DNA of 64,000 nt from Welwitschia mirabilis (lineage: Eukaryota > Gnetophyta > Gnetopsida > Welwitschiales), in contig JBOZIK010000001.1 in assembly GCA_051453625.1 (NCBI GenBank), forward strand, positions 73,456,634 through 73,520,633. Direction: 5' to 3'. This document shows, piece after piece, positions 36,200 through 46,829 of this stretch. Made by a program: the position numbers and the translations under genes. The notes under the pieces are model-generated. The model was not told where the DNA came from and made no database searches. It saw only the letters and a list, made by a program, of their open reading frames with translations. The first letter of the stretch is position 1. Each line of letters starts with the position of its first letter.

Positions 36200-37100
36200 A
36201 GTGCTTAATCTTCTTCAACACATTGATGAAAGAAAAAACCTATTTTTCTAGATAATGCTAGGATAGCTTGATGTCTTGAAAAGTTCCATTGATTAATGAA
36301 ATGAAGAATTTTCCATGTTTACCTTTTAGATTTTTTATTCTTTAGGTAAGGATTACTACAGTATTAGTATCTAAAGCACAAGTGTAGATAAAAAACTCAT
36401 TGAAAAAGTCATGACTCACTAACCTTAAGGATGATGCTACTTTCTTCTTAATTAATTCAAATGCCTTCTTTCCTTCTAGCATCCATAAAAATGGAATGTT
36501 CTTCTTTACAAGTGGTATATAGAAGCTACTATCTCCAAAAATCCAAGATGAAATATGGTACAAAGTTGATTCTTATTAAGAAAGATTAAAGTTCTTTGAA
36601 AATCCTAAATGAGGGATCTTCTAAATGGATTGTATGTGCTTTGGATCTACTCATATACCCTATCTAACATGAGGCATATTAATAGCTTACTTGAAGAAAT
36701 GATAATAATACTTTTCTTTGGATTAAGGGAGAACCCAAATTGTGTGAATTGTAGAAACATTTTTTTCTAAGTTTTTGCATGTGATCAACTCGCTTATTTG
36801 AATAAGTTGTGATTTCATCTAGGTATATGATCATGCATCTCCTAATTAGTCCTAGTAGTGTACACTTCATAGACCTCTGCAATGTAGCTTTAACATTAAT
36901 TAAGTTAAATAATAGTTTTTTTACAAGCATAAGTGCTTAATTGAGTGATGAAAGCAATTTTGATTTAATCTAGGATAACCACCTCTATCTAATTATATCA
37001 ACAAATTTATCTTTAGTAGAGGTTTTATTTAAATTCTAAAAGTTTATGCACAAATGAATCTCTTCATTATTCTTATTGATAAGGATGAGGTTGGCCACCC
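36200..37100 (-). pseudogene. T1 reverse transcriptase and gypsy RNase H
   Basis: Minus strand. RT begins with INKNNEEIHLCINF*NLNKT near 37,083-37,025 (family: KKNGxIRxCxDFRxLNxxxxKD). The 36,679-36,930 ORF reads LINVKATLQRSMKCTLLG, then MIIYLDEITTYSNKRVDHM; the YLDD active site has become YLDE. The 36,342-36,563 ORF reads FLWMLEGKKAFELIKKKVA and FFIYTCALDT, the start of the gypsy RNase H (usually YTDAS). The end of this domain is the KKIKHYIL-like segment near 36,200. These are clear Ty3/gypsy motifs with lost catalytic residues. Confidence 0.85.
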
Positions 37101-37699
37101 AAGTCATGTGTCTTATGAAAAAGATGATACCCAACTGCAAGAGCTTGTTAACTTTCTTTTTGATTAGTGGTTCTAGAACTAGGTTTAATCTCTTCTACCT
37201 ATACTATAACAACTTAGTGATATCTTTAAGGAAGATGATATCGGTCGATATCTATGGATTCAAACCTCTTAATGCCTCATACAACTAGGTGAAGACATCA
37301 TTACAATTCTAAAATAGTAGAATTGCCTACCTCTCTTAGGTGGAGCATGTTCTTCTAATTTTGATGATCTTAGGTTAGTAGGGGAATCTAGATCAATATC
37401 CTTTACTTCTTCATTTGTGCATTACTATAAAAAAAGGAGGTCCATCACCAAGTTAAAGAATTTCTTAAGCTGAATAAAACCTAAAGGGATTTTATTATTA
37501 TGAAGTTGCAACATGTTGGCTTTTATAAAATGTGCATTATTCTCTAAGTCTTCTTCCTCATCCAGTATTTTGTTTTTAAAACTTATCTTGATTGTGCATG
37601 AATTTAAGGATTTGGTCATTTCTTTTAAATACTTAGAAGTCTCTAATATTATCTCAAAAATTTAAAGTCCTTTAATTATTATATCATTCATCGAGGCCC

Positions 37700-38070
37700 C
37701 TCTCATGGTTAAAGATGCTATCTTATCAGTTAATGCATTGTTTCCTCATAGGATCTAAGTAAAAGACCACTCTTCAAACTAGTTGAAAAGGTTTAGAACT
37801 ATTATTTTATACATCTTCAACACGGATTTATGTCTTTAGTATTTGTATTTAACCTAATTAATAATTATTTTAAAATCTCCAAGGATATGAACCTTTCTTA
37901 CCTTCTTCAAGAGTGCCTACTTAAGGGCTTATATTAGGGCCTCATACTCAATGGCATTATTTAATGCTAGGAATTCACCTCGAAAATCTTTCTAAATGCA
38001 ATGGCTCTTTGATGATTTGATGATAATGCTTATATCTATTCCTTGTGTATTAGAGAATTCATCAAAGAAT
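37700..38070 (-). pseudogene. T1 extra RNase H domain, upstream of RT
   Basis: Minus strand reads FIFFDEFSNTQG (about 38,065), then GEFLALNNAIEYEALI (about 37,985-37,935), HILGDFKIIIN*VKYKY (about 37,890-37,840) and NNALTDKIASLT (about 37,740-37,705). This follows the RNase H pattern with first catalytic D, E of AEYEAL, D of GDS and final D of NxxAD all in register; GDS is read as GDF. It is a second RNase H, separate from the one after RT, and lies between protease and RT. In plant Tat elements an extra RNase H is known; I recall polyproteins with this upstream placement, but that is memory only. Confidence 0.75.
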
Positions 38071-38419
38071 ATGAACTAGGTTTTTTTAGTTGATGTAAGG
38101 GATAAAAAATATTTATTCCCTTTTAATCTTATTATTATCTCCTTCATATCATAAAGGTAGGATCTAAGCCTAGAGTTTCTAATTAATTTTTTTGATTCAT
38201 CTTCTTCACATTGTAAGTATTGATATCGTATTTTAAGTGGGGCTCCTTTTCAATATGAATATGATGGATGACTCCTTTTTAGAAAAGATACATGTAAGAG
38301 TGATGTAAAAAAAAATGTAAGTATTAAGAAAAGTCATCTAACTTTAACTCAATTGGGTATCATGTATAGATGAGACATTAGCAACATAGAAATCTGATGA
38401 CTTTAGGCTTTAAGGTTAG

Positions 38420-38600
38420 TTATATTTTAACATCTTTCAAAGTGCCTTGGACCTTAACATTTGTGTGGTTTAGTTAAACTATTAATTTACTACATTCCTC
38501 ATGAGTAATTCTAACTATTTGGTTACCTTATAGGAGAGAATATTGGTAGAGGTCCCAAAATTAATAAGAAAATTATGGACATTTTTTATGAACATATGTA
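38420..38600 (-). pseudogene. T1 aspartic protease
   Basis: Minus strand reads FLINFGTSTNILSYKV near 38,575-38,530, matching the gypsy protease core LIDxGxSxNxL, with the catalytic D read as N. Downstream frames continue in a protease-like way to about 38,420 with frameshifts. Confidence 0.6.
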
Positions 38601-40021
38601 AAGTGATAAGGAAAGGTGCTAGCTTTACTTCTTATGTCATTATATTCATTTTTGAGGGGTGAATCGTCAATTCTTCATGCATTAGTAGACATGCAAGCCT
38701 GTGTGATCATATTTTTTTTAATTTGTACTCATTTGAAGAACCTTTAAAATAGATAGGCTGGCCTTGCATTTTGTTGGATCTTCTACTACACCATATGATA
38801 GAGTGGTTTTCTTCCTTTCTTCCTATATCATTTTTAAGGCATACTTCATTAAAGATAAGTGTAATATCTTTCATCTTTGAATAGAGGTAAAAGGTTATTT
38901 AAAGCATCCTTGTTTGAAAGAGTTGAATTCTTATTAGGAGGGATAGATGTAGTGGAAGTGGCTAACTTCTTATCCTTTGCTTTTGACTTATCATTATTCT
39001 CTTATTTGGTTTGAGTTTATGGATTTTAAGTTTTCAACCATAGCTCTTCTACTACAAATGGAGCTCTGATAAGATATCATGTATTTTGTAGGTTTGATTA
39101 ATTCATTCTTGCTTTTGTAAGGAATGAAGGTAAGATTGACTTTTCTTAATGAATTTACAATGTCAAAGTAATTTATAATAAGAAGAGGAGGATGTAGAGT
39201 CACAAGAGGCCTTCGTGATTTCCTGCATTCAGAGGTAATTCTAATAGTTTTCACTAGGACAATTTGCTATTTGATGAAATGCATAATAATCATAAAGTAT
39301 ACCATATTAGAGTCTTTTCTTAGGGGTTGTTCACTTTGCTATTTAAAATATCATGTTCAATTAAAAAAGAATTTCTCTTCTTATCATTTGTCTTTTCTTT
39401 AGCTTTTTTTCTTATTAGGGGATCTTCAACTACTTCATGTTTTGATTCAGGTTTTTTAATATGAACCTAAGTGCTTTAATATCTTCTCCAGTTTTTGAGG
39501 TAAAGGAAGTGTTTGTATAGGTAGAGAATATATTTTAGGACTGGGGAATAAGGTTCAACAGTGTATGGAAGAAAGAAGAGTTTTGAAAATAAGAAGTTAT
39601 GGGGATAGAAGTAGAAAAAGAAGGAGAAAGAATGATAATGTTATAGAGGATGTGAAAGATAGATGTTGAGGAAGTAAAATAATTTTTGTATTAGTAGGAT
39701 TAAAGGGGGTTGTAATGAATAAAGGAGAGATATTAGGAGACAGCAGAATGATAGGGCTCAAGTAAGTCAGATTTGAATAATCATAAGGAGTCACTAGCAT
39801 GAGTCTCTTGAGACAAATGATCTCATTCATTAGATCTTATAAACTCTTAAGGTTACACCTCTGTTCTAAAAACAAATGAGTCATGCTATCTAAGACTTTC
39901 TTATATATAATCATAACTTTAAAGATGAAAGGCTTGTACTGTGTAGGGAGGTGGTTATGGAAGTAGTTATTGAACACCTTAATTATCTCTTTATCTCTTT
40001 TGGAATACTAGTATAGGATCT
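38601..40021 (-). pseudogene. T1 gag region (3' part)
   Basis: Minus-strand coding-like reading precedes protease, including the 86-codon piece 38,994-39,254 and the 77-codon piece 39,597-39,830, and a segment near 40,000 reading YSKRDKEIIKVFNNYFHNHL. I see no intact zinc knuckle. Assignment as gag rests on position upstream of protease. The reading frame runs into the D1 insertion at 40,021 and its upstream part resumes at 43,780. Confidence 0.5.
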
Positions 40022-40495
40022 TGTCACATCCTAAATTTTTAATGAAGTTCAAAATGTCTTAATTAATAAGTTAAAAGAGAATATGAAATTTTATAAGGCT
40101 AACTAGATGTTTTCCTTTATAGTTAATAGTCTCATAATTATTATTTTGTTCTTTGGCTTTATTCATTTAATTACTCATTTCAGAAAATGTAGAGGAGTTA
40201 TGAATTTGAAATTATTACATGTGGAGATGCTTAAGGTCTAGAGTTATTATTTTGAATTGTGAATACTACCATCTTTATGAAATATTTTATTATTGCTACT
40301 AATGTCTCATTTATTATTTTTTATTTATTATAAGCATAATTATTATTTATTATCTACCTAGTGGTATGGTAAGGTAACGGAGTCTACATCACTTCCATCA
40401 CCTTCACCACTTTCACCACTTCCATCACACCACTACCAACACTTCCCCCACCTTCACCACTTTCCTTATGATTATGTCTCTTCACATCCTATATC

Positions 40496-40513
40496 CTCTA
40501 CTATAAATAGGAC
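40496..40513 (+). promoter_or_regulatory. TATA box of the D1 LTR
   Basis: CTCTACTATAAATAGGACC. The matching position in D0 (near 23,111) reads TATAAACAAGATCC. This supports plus orientation for both LTRs. Confidence 0.6.
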
Positions 40514-40697
40514 CTTATTCTCTTATTATTTCATATCTTTAAAAGATTTTTCTATCTAACCTTGACAACTTTAATCTTGGAGTTAGAAAAGCCTTGAAGG
40601 CTATAATCTTCACAAGATCTTGAGTTTCATCTTAAGTTTGATATGGCTATGACTTAATCTAAATTTATGTATAGTCTTCTGATTTTTCATTTCATTC

Positions 40698-40855
40698 TTG
40701 TATAGTTTTATGGTCTTTATTTCATTCTTGTATGATTATGGTCTTTCATTATTTTGTTGTATGGTTATGGTCTTTCATTATTACCTTGTATGGTTATGGT
40801 CTTTCATTATTTCCTTGTATGGTTTATGGACTTTCATTCATTTCTTATATGTTCC
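40698..40855 (+). repeat. 29-30-bp minisatellite in D1
   Basis: Five units at 40,698, 40,728, 40,757, 40,786 and 40,815 plus a partial unit, with the core TATGGTTATGGTCTTTCATT. D0 has one or two diverged units at the equivalent place, so the array expanded in D1. It creates two overlapping spurious ORFs (70 and 91 codons) rich in repeated VMVFHY/LWSFI motifs; these are not genes. Confidence 0.9.
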
Positions 40856-43094
40856 AATTAATTCTTGCATCTTTTACATGTTTCATGGATTTTTCTTGCT
40901 TGTTCTTAAAGTTTCTTTTTATACATGTATTATCTTCACAGTGAATTTAATTCTATGCTTTAAACTTTGCTAAGTGATCAAATTATGCAACCTCAAGGGT
41001 TAGGCCACCTGAGAGGCTCCCATTGGCCATGGAAGTGAGTTGTCAAAGTGATCAAGATGATGTTTGTGACATGTCGAGTTTGTGCATGATATGCGTTAGA
41101 GGGTTTACCTCATCTGAAGTGTTCTTATTGGCTATAAGAATGAATCTCTAGATAAATGGATATATTTGACACCCTTCTAATAAAGCATTCTATTCATTGT
41201 ACATTCTTAGATTATTGAAACTTGGATATGTGTATCTAAATTATTATATCTTATATGAGATCTTAGTCACATTTGATTTTCTTAAGGATCCTATCATAAG
41301 CTTGGAAAACCCCCTTATCTAAACCTTACCATGGATCATACTAGGAACTCTGAAGGTTGAATTTCTCATTCCATGCTTGCATGTATAGGACTTAGCATGA
41401 AGAAGGCCTTTGGATGAGCCAATTGTTGCAGTTCGGATTAGATGTTTTCATACCTAATATTTAGATGCATGTAGGACTTGGAGGTCCTAAGTAAATTGTA
41501 TTAATTTATGAATAAAGATTGTATTCAGATTTACTTTTAAGAATATGCATTTATCTTGTAATTGAAGATTTTAAAAGTTTAAATATTCATAATGTAGAAG
41601 TTATGTTATGAATTGTGGATTCTATATTTAAAACCCTAGCCATAAAATGTTTATTATTAATAAATATCTTCTCAAATATTTGTTTATATAAATGATTTAA
41701 CACTTATTAAGTGTTTATGTATTAATAGAGACATTTCATTCTAGATTTTATTTTTTTACATAGTATGTATCTTAGGAAGAATCTAGATTTAACAATTAAG
41801 AGGATCTTTAGTGGACACTTTAACTTAAACACATATTTGTAAAATAAATTAGTAATAGTTTATAAATATAAAGACTTAACATATATTTTAATAATTTCCT
41901 TTATTTAGAATAGGTAATAATAAAATGTATTTACATAAATTCAAATCTATAACTTCTTGCCCTCTCTTCTTATCCTTCATTATAGTACCACTCAATTAAC
42001 ACAAGTGATTTAAAACACAATACTAAACAATTTCACATAGGATTTCTCATGAATAGTTATGACAGAATTCAAAATATTTTTGGAAAATATCATTACTAAG
42101 AATTAAATCCAACATCTTTACTTTTACATCTTAAATTACTTGTAATAACCATCTACACTCTGCCCTTAAACTTGTTCTTCTTATGACATAATTTCCAGGC
42201 TAATGTAATGAAGTGTGTAATGAATGTACATCTTGCAGTTTGCATTAACAAGTTACCATCTTTGCATTGTATCTTCTCACTCAACTCATTGCTGTTTGAT
42301 GGCCATAGAGCTAAGAAAGTTATGATGTTGTTTGATATCCAAACCTTTTTAACCTTCAGCTCCTCCTTCTTCCTACCATCTGCGTTTTCATATCTTATTC
42401 ATATGTAGCTCTATGACAAATGCAATCTGGAAATAACGATTCATAATCTCTAAAAATATGCTATTCATTTTTGACATCTTTTGTTGATTTTCCATTTTGC
42501 TTGCTTTGTGTCTTAGCTTTTAGAAAATGAAGACTCAGTTTAGCAACGAATTCGTTCTTTTATATTGTCTTTCTCATAGTGGCACCTGCAAATGTGGATG
42601 AATCTGATAGCCCTCTTGATTCTGTAGGAGTTCTGACATCTTCTTCTCTACATTATAAAATCGTGCCTCTTCTTATCTGTAATGCAGTTCATTCTTCTTC
42701 ATATTAAAATTCTACTCAAATCATTAGTTTAAAGAAACATTTAAGATAATGAAACATCAATAGAAAACGTGTCACTTGAGTGCGTTTTCTCCTTCCTCTT
42801 TATCATTAATTTGCAAGCTTTATGAAGCACCAACAAAATGACACCTTTATAAACCTTTTATAATCAATTAAATTAACTCAAATAAAAAAAAAAACATTTA
42901 TAGAAGGTTAGTAGAAAAAAGAAACCTTGAGTTAAAATATTATTTCAATAGGAATCATGTTAAAGATGCATTGTTGATTTCATGATCTTCCTTTTAAAAA
43001 GTGTTTCTTTCTCCTTATTTGAATCAGTAATTGTTTCTACATTCATTAAAAGTTCAAAGGTTTAAAACGCATCTTTTTAATAGTATTTTTGTAA

Positions 43095-43365
43095 ATATGA
43101 TCTTAATCCATGCCATTTAGGGGAAAACCTAGGTATTTCTAGTTAAAAACATACTTCGTTTTATCATTTTAAGATGTTTTTAATTACCATTTTGAATTCT
43201 TTTTTTTTGCTTTTTAATGTAAAAATAGCTTGAACATAACTTGCTAATGGTCTTTATGAATCTGAGCTTAATCTATGCCATTAAGGTAAAATGGGATGTT
43301 TCTAATTAAAAGAACACTCTATTTCATCATTTTCAAATAGTTTAAGTCACTATTGTTATTTGATG
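43095..43365. repeat. Two diverged ~165-bp tandem units in D1
   Basis: The segment starting CTTAATCCATGCCATTTAGG (43,102) recurs from 43,267 as CTTAATCTATGCCATTAAGG. Both continue with TTTCTAATTAAAA-like and TTTTATCATTTT-like segments. Confidence 0.75.
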
Positions 43366-43437
43366 ACCGAACAATGTAAAATAGTCTAAATAACTTAAGT
43401 AATTTATTTTAATAATTAAATTAAATTAAGTCTTACA

Positions 43438-43774
43438 TTTGATATCAAATCAAGAATAAGCCTTAGCCATAGATCTAGTTATACAAAGAGGGTTTTATAT
43501 TTTTGGTATTAGAGCAAAAATAAGTTTATTATTATAAGAAAATATGGATATTACTTTATAGTGTTAGAGCAATGAGTTTAAAGATTTTCAACTGATAAAT
43601 TAGGGTATCACATTTAGGTAATAGAGCAACATTACACTTTTTGAGTATTAAAAAGTAGACATTACATTTTTGATATCAGAGCAAGTTTAAGTTTTTCAAC
43701 TATAGAAATCCAAGGTGTTACATTATGATATTAGAGCTACATGAAGTTTTTAATTGCAAATTTTGTGTATTATA
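43438..43774 (+). repeat. Array of six ~55-bp units, each with a tRNA-Met PBS-like 12-mer
   Basis: 12-mers resembling TGGTATCAGAGC start at 43,440, 43,504, 43,559, 43,616, 43,671 and 43,726, spaced 64, 55, 57, 55 and 55 bases apart. Several are preceded by a TTACAT-like LTR end, for example GGTGTTACATTATGATATTAG. The unit therefore looks like an LTR 3' end joined to its primer-binding site, repeated in tandem, with the last copy ending in the LTR terminus. Confidence 0.8.
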
Positions 43775-43779
43775 GATCT

Positions 43780-44338
43780 TTAGATCCATTTTCCTTCAAA
43801 CTGATAAAGAAAAGCTTAAGTCAATTTAATGTATGAACTAAAATGGCTATGGATATATGTACATATTATAGCTAATATTTCCCTCTAAGTTAAGGAAGAA
43901 ATAGTTGGTAAATGATATCTTCTTGATTTACTCATATGAAGTAGAGTCCCTTGATGAAAGTGGTGATATGATCTTCTAGGAGCTAAGAATAATAGGAACT
44001 CTATATTAAAGGAACTTATCATGTTCTACTGGAAAGGGATTAAAATAAAAAAAGCTAAAGGAATTATTCTCAATAGAGTGAGGAAGTAAGTTATCCATAC
44101 ATGAATTGATAAAAAAGGAAATAGAACTAGTAGGAAACAATATATATGATGAAGGGTTATGAGTGGAAGATGGTGGTGGCTTAAAGAGGAAGGCTTCTAA
44201 AGAGGAATCTTAAGAGGAGAATATGATGATGGAAAAAGGGAAAAGGTAGGAAAGATTCTTCAACTTTCTTCTTCTCCTATTGCAGTTATGTCTTGGAGCA
44301 TGTGTAATAGTGATGAGTGAGCATAACTACTTAAAGTC
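43780..44338 (-). other. T1 5' leader and start of gag region
   Basis: Between the T1 5' LTR/PBS and the D1 insertion. The minus strand has pyrimidine-rich leader-like sequence. The plus strand has a lysine/glutamate-rich frame at about 44,110-44,240, which I treat as an antisense shadow. No domain is recognised. Confidence 0.4.
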
Positions 44339-44354
44339 TTCCTTCTAGTACTAG
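44339..44354 (-). other. T1 primer-binding-site-like sequence
   Basis: Minus strand TAGTACTAGAAGGAAG lies six bases inside the CACA end of the 5' LTR. It matches the TTGATGCTAGAAGGAGG of T2 and the GGCGCTAGAAGG type I recall for some Tat-lineage elements. Confidence 0.6.
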
Positions 44355-44360
44355 AGAAGA

Positions 44361-46811
44361 TGTGTTAATGTGAATTATATTTCTTAAGCTTATAAGAGAT
44401 AATAACGCCTGATTTCTAAGATGAGGTCTTAGACTTATTTTTAAGGGAAACTAAAAATTAAATACTGAGAACATTAAGATTACAGTAATGGATAATGCCT
44501 AACTAGTAGATCATTATTGAAAATAGAATGAATAAACAAAGTTAAAATGGGAAAGAAGGGAAAAAATAGAGGTAAAAGGGAGAGAAAACTTCCATAAAAA
44601 AGGGTGTATCCTCTTACTTGTCTTAAGGTCTTCTAAAAGTAGGGAAAGGTGGAGTAGGCCTTAATTGTGGGATTAGAGAGTTCTAACAAGTTTTCTTCCA
44701 AAGCTAAGGATGTGACATAAGATGTATTTTGAACAAGAAGGTAGGATATAACTAGGGGGATAATCTATCTTCAAGGGATAAATGGTATAAATTATCTTTC
44801 ACTAAAAGAGGTTATCATAAATTAAGCTCTTAACTCATTACCTCTAAGGTAATCTTGGACACAAGTCTTATGATGTAAATGAGAAACTCTCTTTACTATA
44901 GGAAGTTATTAAAACATCACATACATTTTTTTCTTTTTACTCATCATAAAATATGGTTATATTGTCTTCCATTTTTAGTGTAAGAAGAGGAGGAACAGTA
45001 GTATTACATGAGAAAAGAAAATGATATACTAGGAATAACTAGGAGAAATACATGAGAAAAGGAGATCAATTAGCTCTCTTCAAGTCTTCCATAGATGGAT
45101 AAGATATTTCCCTCTACTAATCTAGAGTTGAAGCTATCATAAAATTCAGTTGACCATCTAGAATACAAATGAAGGAAAGGTACTTCTAATTTAGCAAGAG
45201 ATCATCAAGCTAAAGGTAGAGGTTGGAAATAAAGAGAGAACATAGTATACATTCCCCAATGTGGAGATCATAAAGCAGAAGAGAATGAGAGAGACTAATC
45301 ATCTAAGCTAATAGTAGAGAAGAGGGAGTAATATGGAAGAGGTAGGAGAAAAGAGTATAGATGTCTAAATAGGATTTTTGAATAGCTCCATAATAGTAGT
45401 GACTCAACATATTGATGATTGATGTGATTATAGTCATTGGTTGATCCTTGATGGTATCAAAAAGGATGACCCTACTAGAATACTGATTTCTTTTCTAGTC
45501 ATTAAGCTATTGATTAGATCATGATGTAATCTCATGTATTGACTTGCTTAACTCTAGCATGTCCTAAGAATTTTATGCAATCTTAGGACTCTTACAAACT
45601 CCAACTAGATGAATCAAAATTAGCAAAAACTTAAAAGTAGGAGGCTAAGTGACAAATAATTTATAGTAATGGTGTAGAGGTAGTGCTAGGAGGAAAATTA
45701 GTGAATAAGGATTTCCTAACTAATGAAAGGTAGTGAAGGATATTAAGATCTAAGAAAATTAAATATTAAGGGATTCCAAGAGAGGAAATTACTAAATGAG
45801 ATAAGTTTCTAAGATGGTTTCATGCCTGGAAATGGAATTCTAGGCCTGGAAGTCTTAGATTCCACACCTAGGGTATGAAAGTATAGAGGATTCCACACTC
45901 AGGGCATGAAATTCTTCATAGAAAGAGGGTAAGAAAGGATGGATATTAATATATGAAGATAAGAAAGAGAAAAAAGAGAGCTAAGAAGGAGATAGAATAA
46001 GGAAGATAAGGAAATCAGTAAAAAATTTAAAAAAATAGGTAAGAAAAGGATGAAAGGAAGGGAGAGGGATATAAGAAGAAAAGGGCAAGAGAGATTATAA
46101 ACAAAAGAGTGGAGAAAGAAGAGAGGAAGTGAGGGAGAAGATAAGAGAAAAAGAATAGAAGAAAGAAAGGAAATAAAGAAAACAAGGGAGAGAGAAAAAA
46201 TAGTGAAGAAAAAAGAAAGAGAAGGATAAGGAAAAAGATAAGAGAAGCAAGGAAGAGAAGAGGGGAGAAGAAGAGTGATAAGAAAAGGGGAATAGAAGGA
46301 TTGTGAAAAAGCATCATAAATGAGAAGGATACAAATCATCCTATTGTTTAAGATAGAAGGTCCTATTCTAGAGGTCTAAGCCATTTGACATCTTTACTTG
46401 ATTTCTTCTTCTTCTGTGAACTGATTAAAACCACTATAGGAAAGCCATTTGACATCTTTACTTGATTCCTACTTCTTCTTGTATGAGGATGCGAAAACTT
46501 AAGGGGGTGATTGTATTCTATGCCTTTCCATGAATCTTCCTTATCTTCCATGTCTTCGAATGGATTCTAAGGATTTTATGCCTTTGGTATGACATTCTAA
46601 GATCTGTGGAGTGAAAGAGGGATAATGAAAGGATAGGGAAGGGAGAATAAGGAAGGCAAAGTGAGGAAGAGAAGAAAAGGATACAAAAGAAAGGAGAAGT
46701 AAAGGGGAAAAAGGAGAAAAGGGTAAAAAACAGGAGGAAAATTAAAGAAGAAGATAAAAGGAAAAGTATAAGGAGTTACCCAGATGCCAAGGTTTATGTT
46801 AGAGCACTATA
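44361..46811 (-). repeat. T1 5' LTR, uninterrupted
   Basis: About 2.45 kb, collinear with 16,502-17,056 joined to 29,787-31,826. It contains both polypurine tracts (45,925-46,300 and 46,610-46,770) and a local 64-bp duplication (CCATTTGACATCTTTACTTG at 46,381 and 46,445) absent from the other LTR. In element orientation it starts TATAGTGCTCTAACAT and ends TTAACACA. Open frames on the minus strand here (up to 146 codons) are Ser/Phe/Leu-rich artefacts. Confidence 0.8.
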
Positions 46812-46829
46812 GTTGTAACACATGAAAGT

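Larger units (their letters stand above)
40022..43774 (+). repeat. D1: Del/Tekay-like solo LTR inserted in T1
   Basis: Starts TGTCACATCCTAAATTTTT, the type of start I recall for Del/Tekay chromovirus LTRs. It is flanked by the 5-base target duplication GATCT (40,017-40,021 and 43,775-43,779). The TATA box CTATAAATAGGACC is at 40,500. The 3' end reads TGTGTATTATA, a decayed form of the GGTGTTACA that precedes the PBS-like repeats inside it. There are no gag-pol genes and no second LTR, so it is best explained as a solo LTR. At 3.75 kb it is long, inflated by internal tandem repeats near 40.7, 43.1 and 43.5 kb. It resembles D0. Confidence 0.65.
16502..46811 (-). mobile_element. T1: nested Tat-type Ty3/gypsy element
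   Basis: A large minus-strand LTR retrotransposon. The 5' LTR is 44,361-46,811. The 3' LTR is split into 16,502-17,056 and 29,787-31,826 by insertion of T2. The internal region (31,827-40,021 plus 43,780-44,360) carries gag, protease, an extra RNase H, RT, RNase H, integrase and an antisense ORF. The D1 LTR sits inside gag. The PBS-like TAGTACTAGAAGGAAG follows the 5' LTR, a type I recall from some Tat-lineage gypsy elements. Long LTRs and an antisense ORF 3' of pol also fit that lineage. Outer ends are uncertain by about 10 bases. Candidate target copies CATCA (16,498) and CATGA (46,821) match at 4 of 5 bases. Confidence 0.8.

Noticed and set aside
40698-40973. Two overlapping plus-strand ORFs (91 and 70 codons)
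   Set aside because: Generated by the 29-bp minisatellite in D1. There is no independent coding signal.
43438-43774. CRISPR-like regular spacing
   Set aside because: Units are diverged throughout, with no conserved repeats separated by unique spacers, in a plant retroelement context. The PBS explanation fits.
45899-46339. Minus-strand ORFs of 146 and 96 codons
   Set aside because: Same polypurine-tract artefact in the other T1 LTR.
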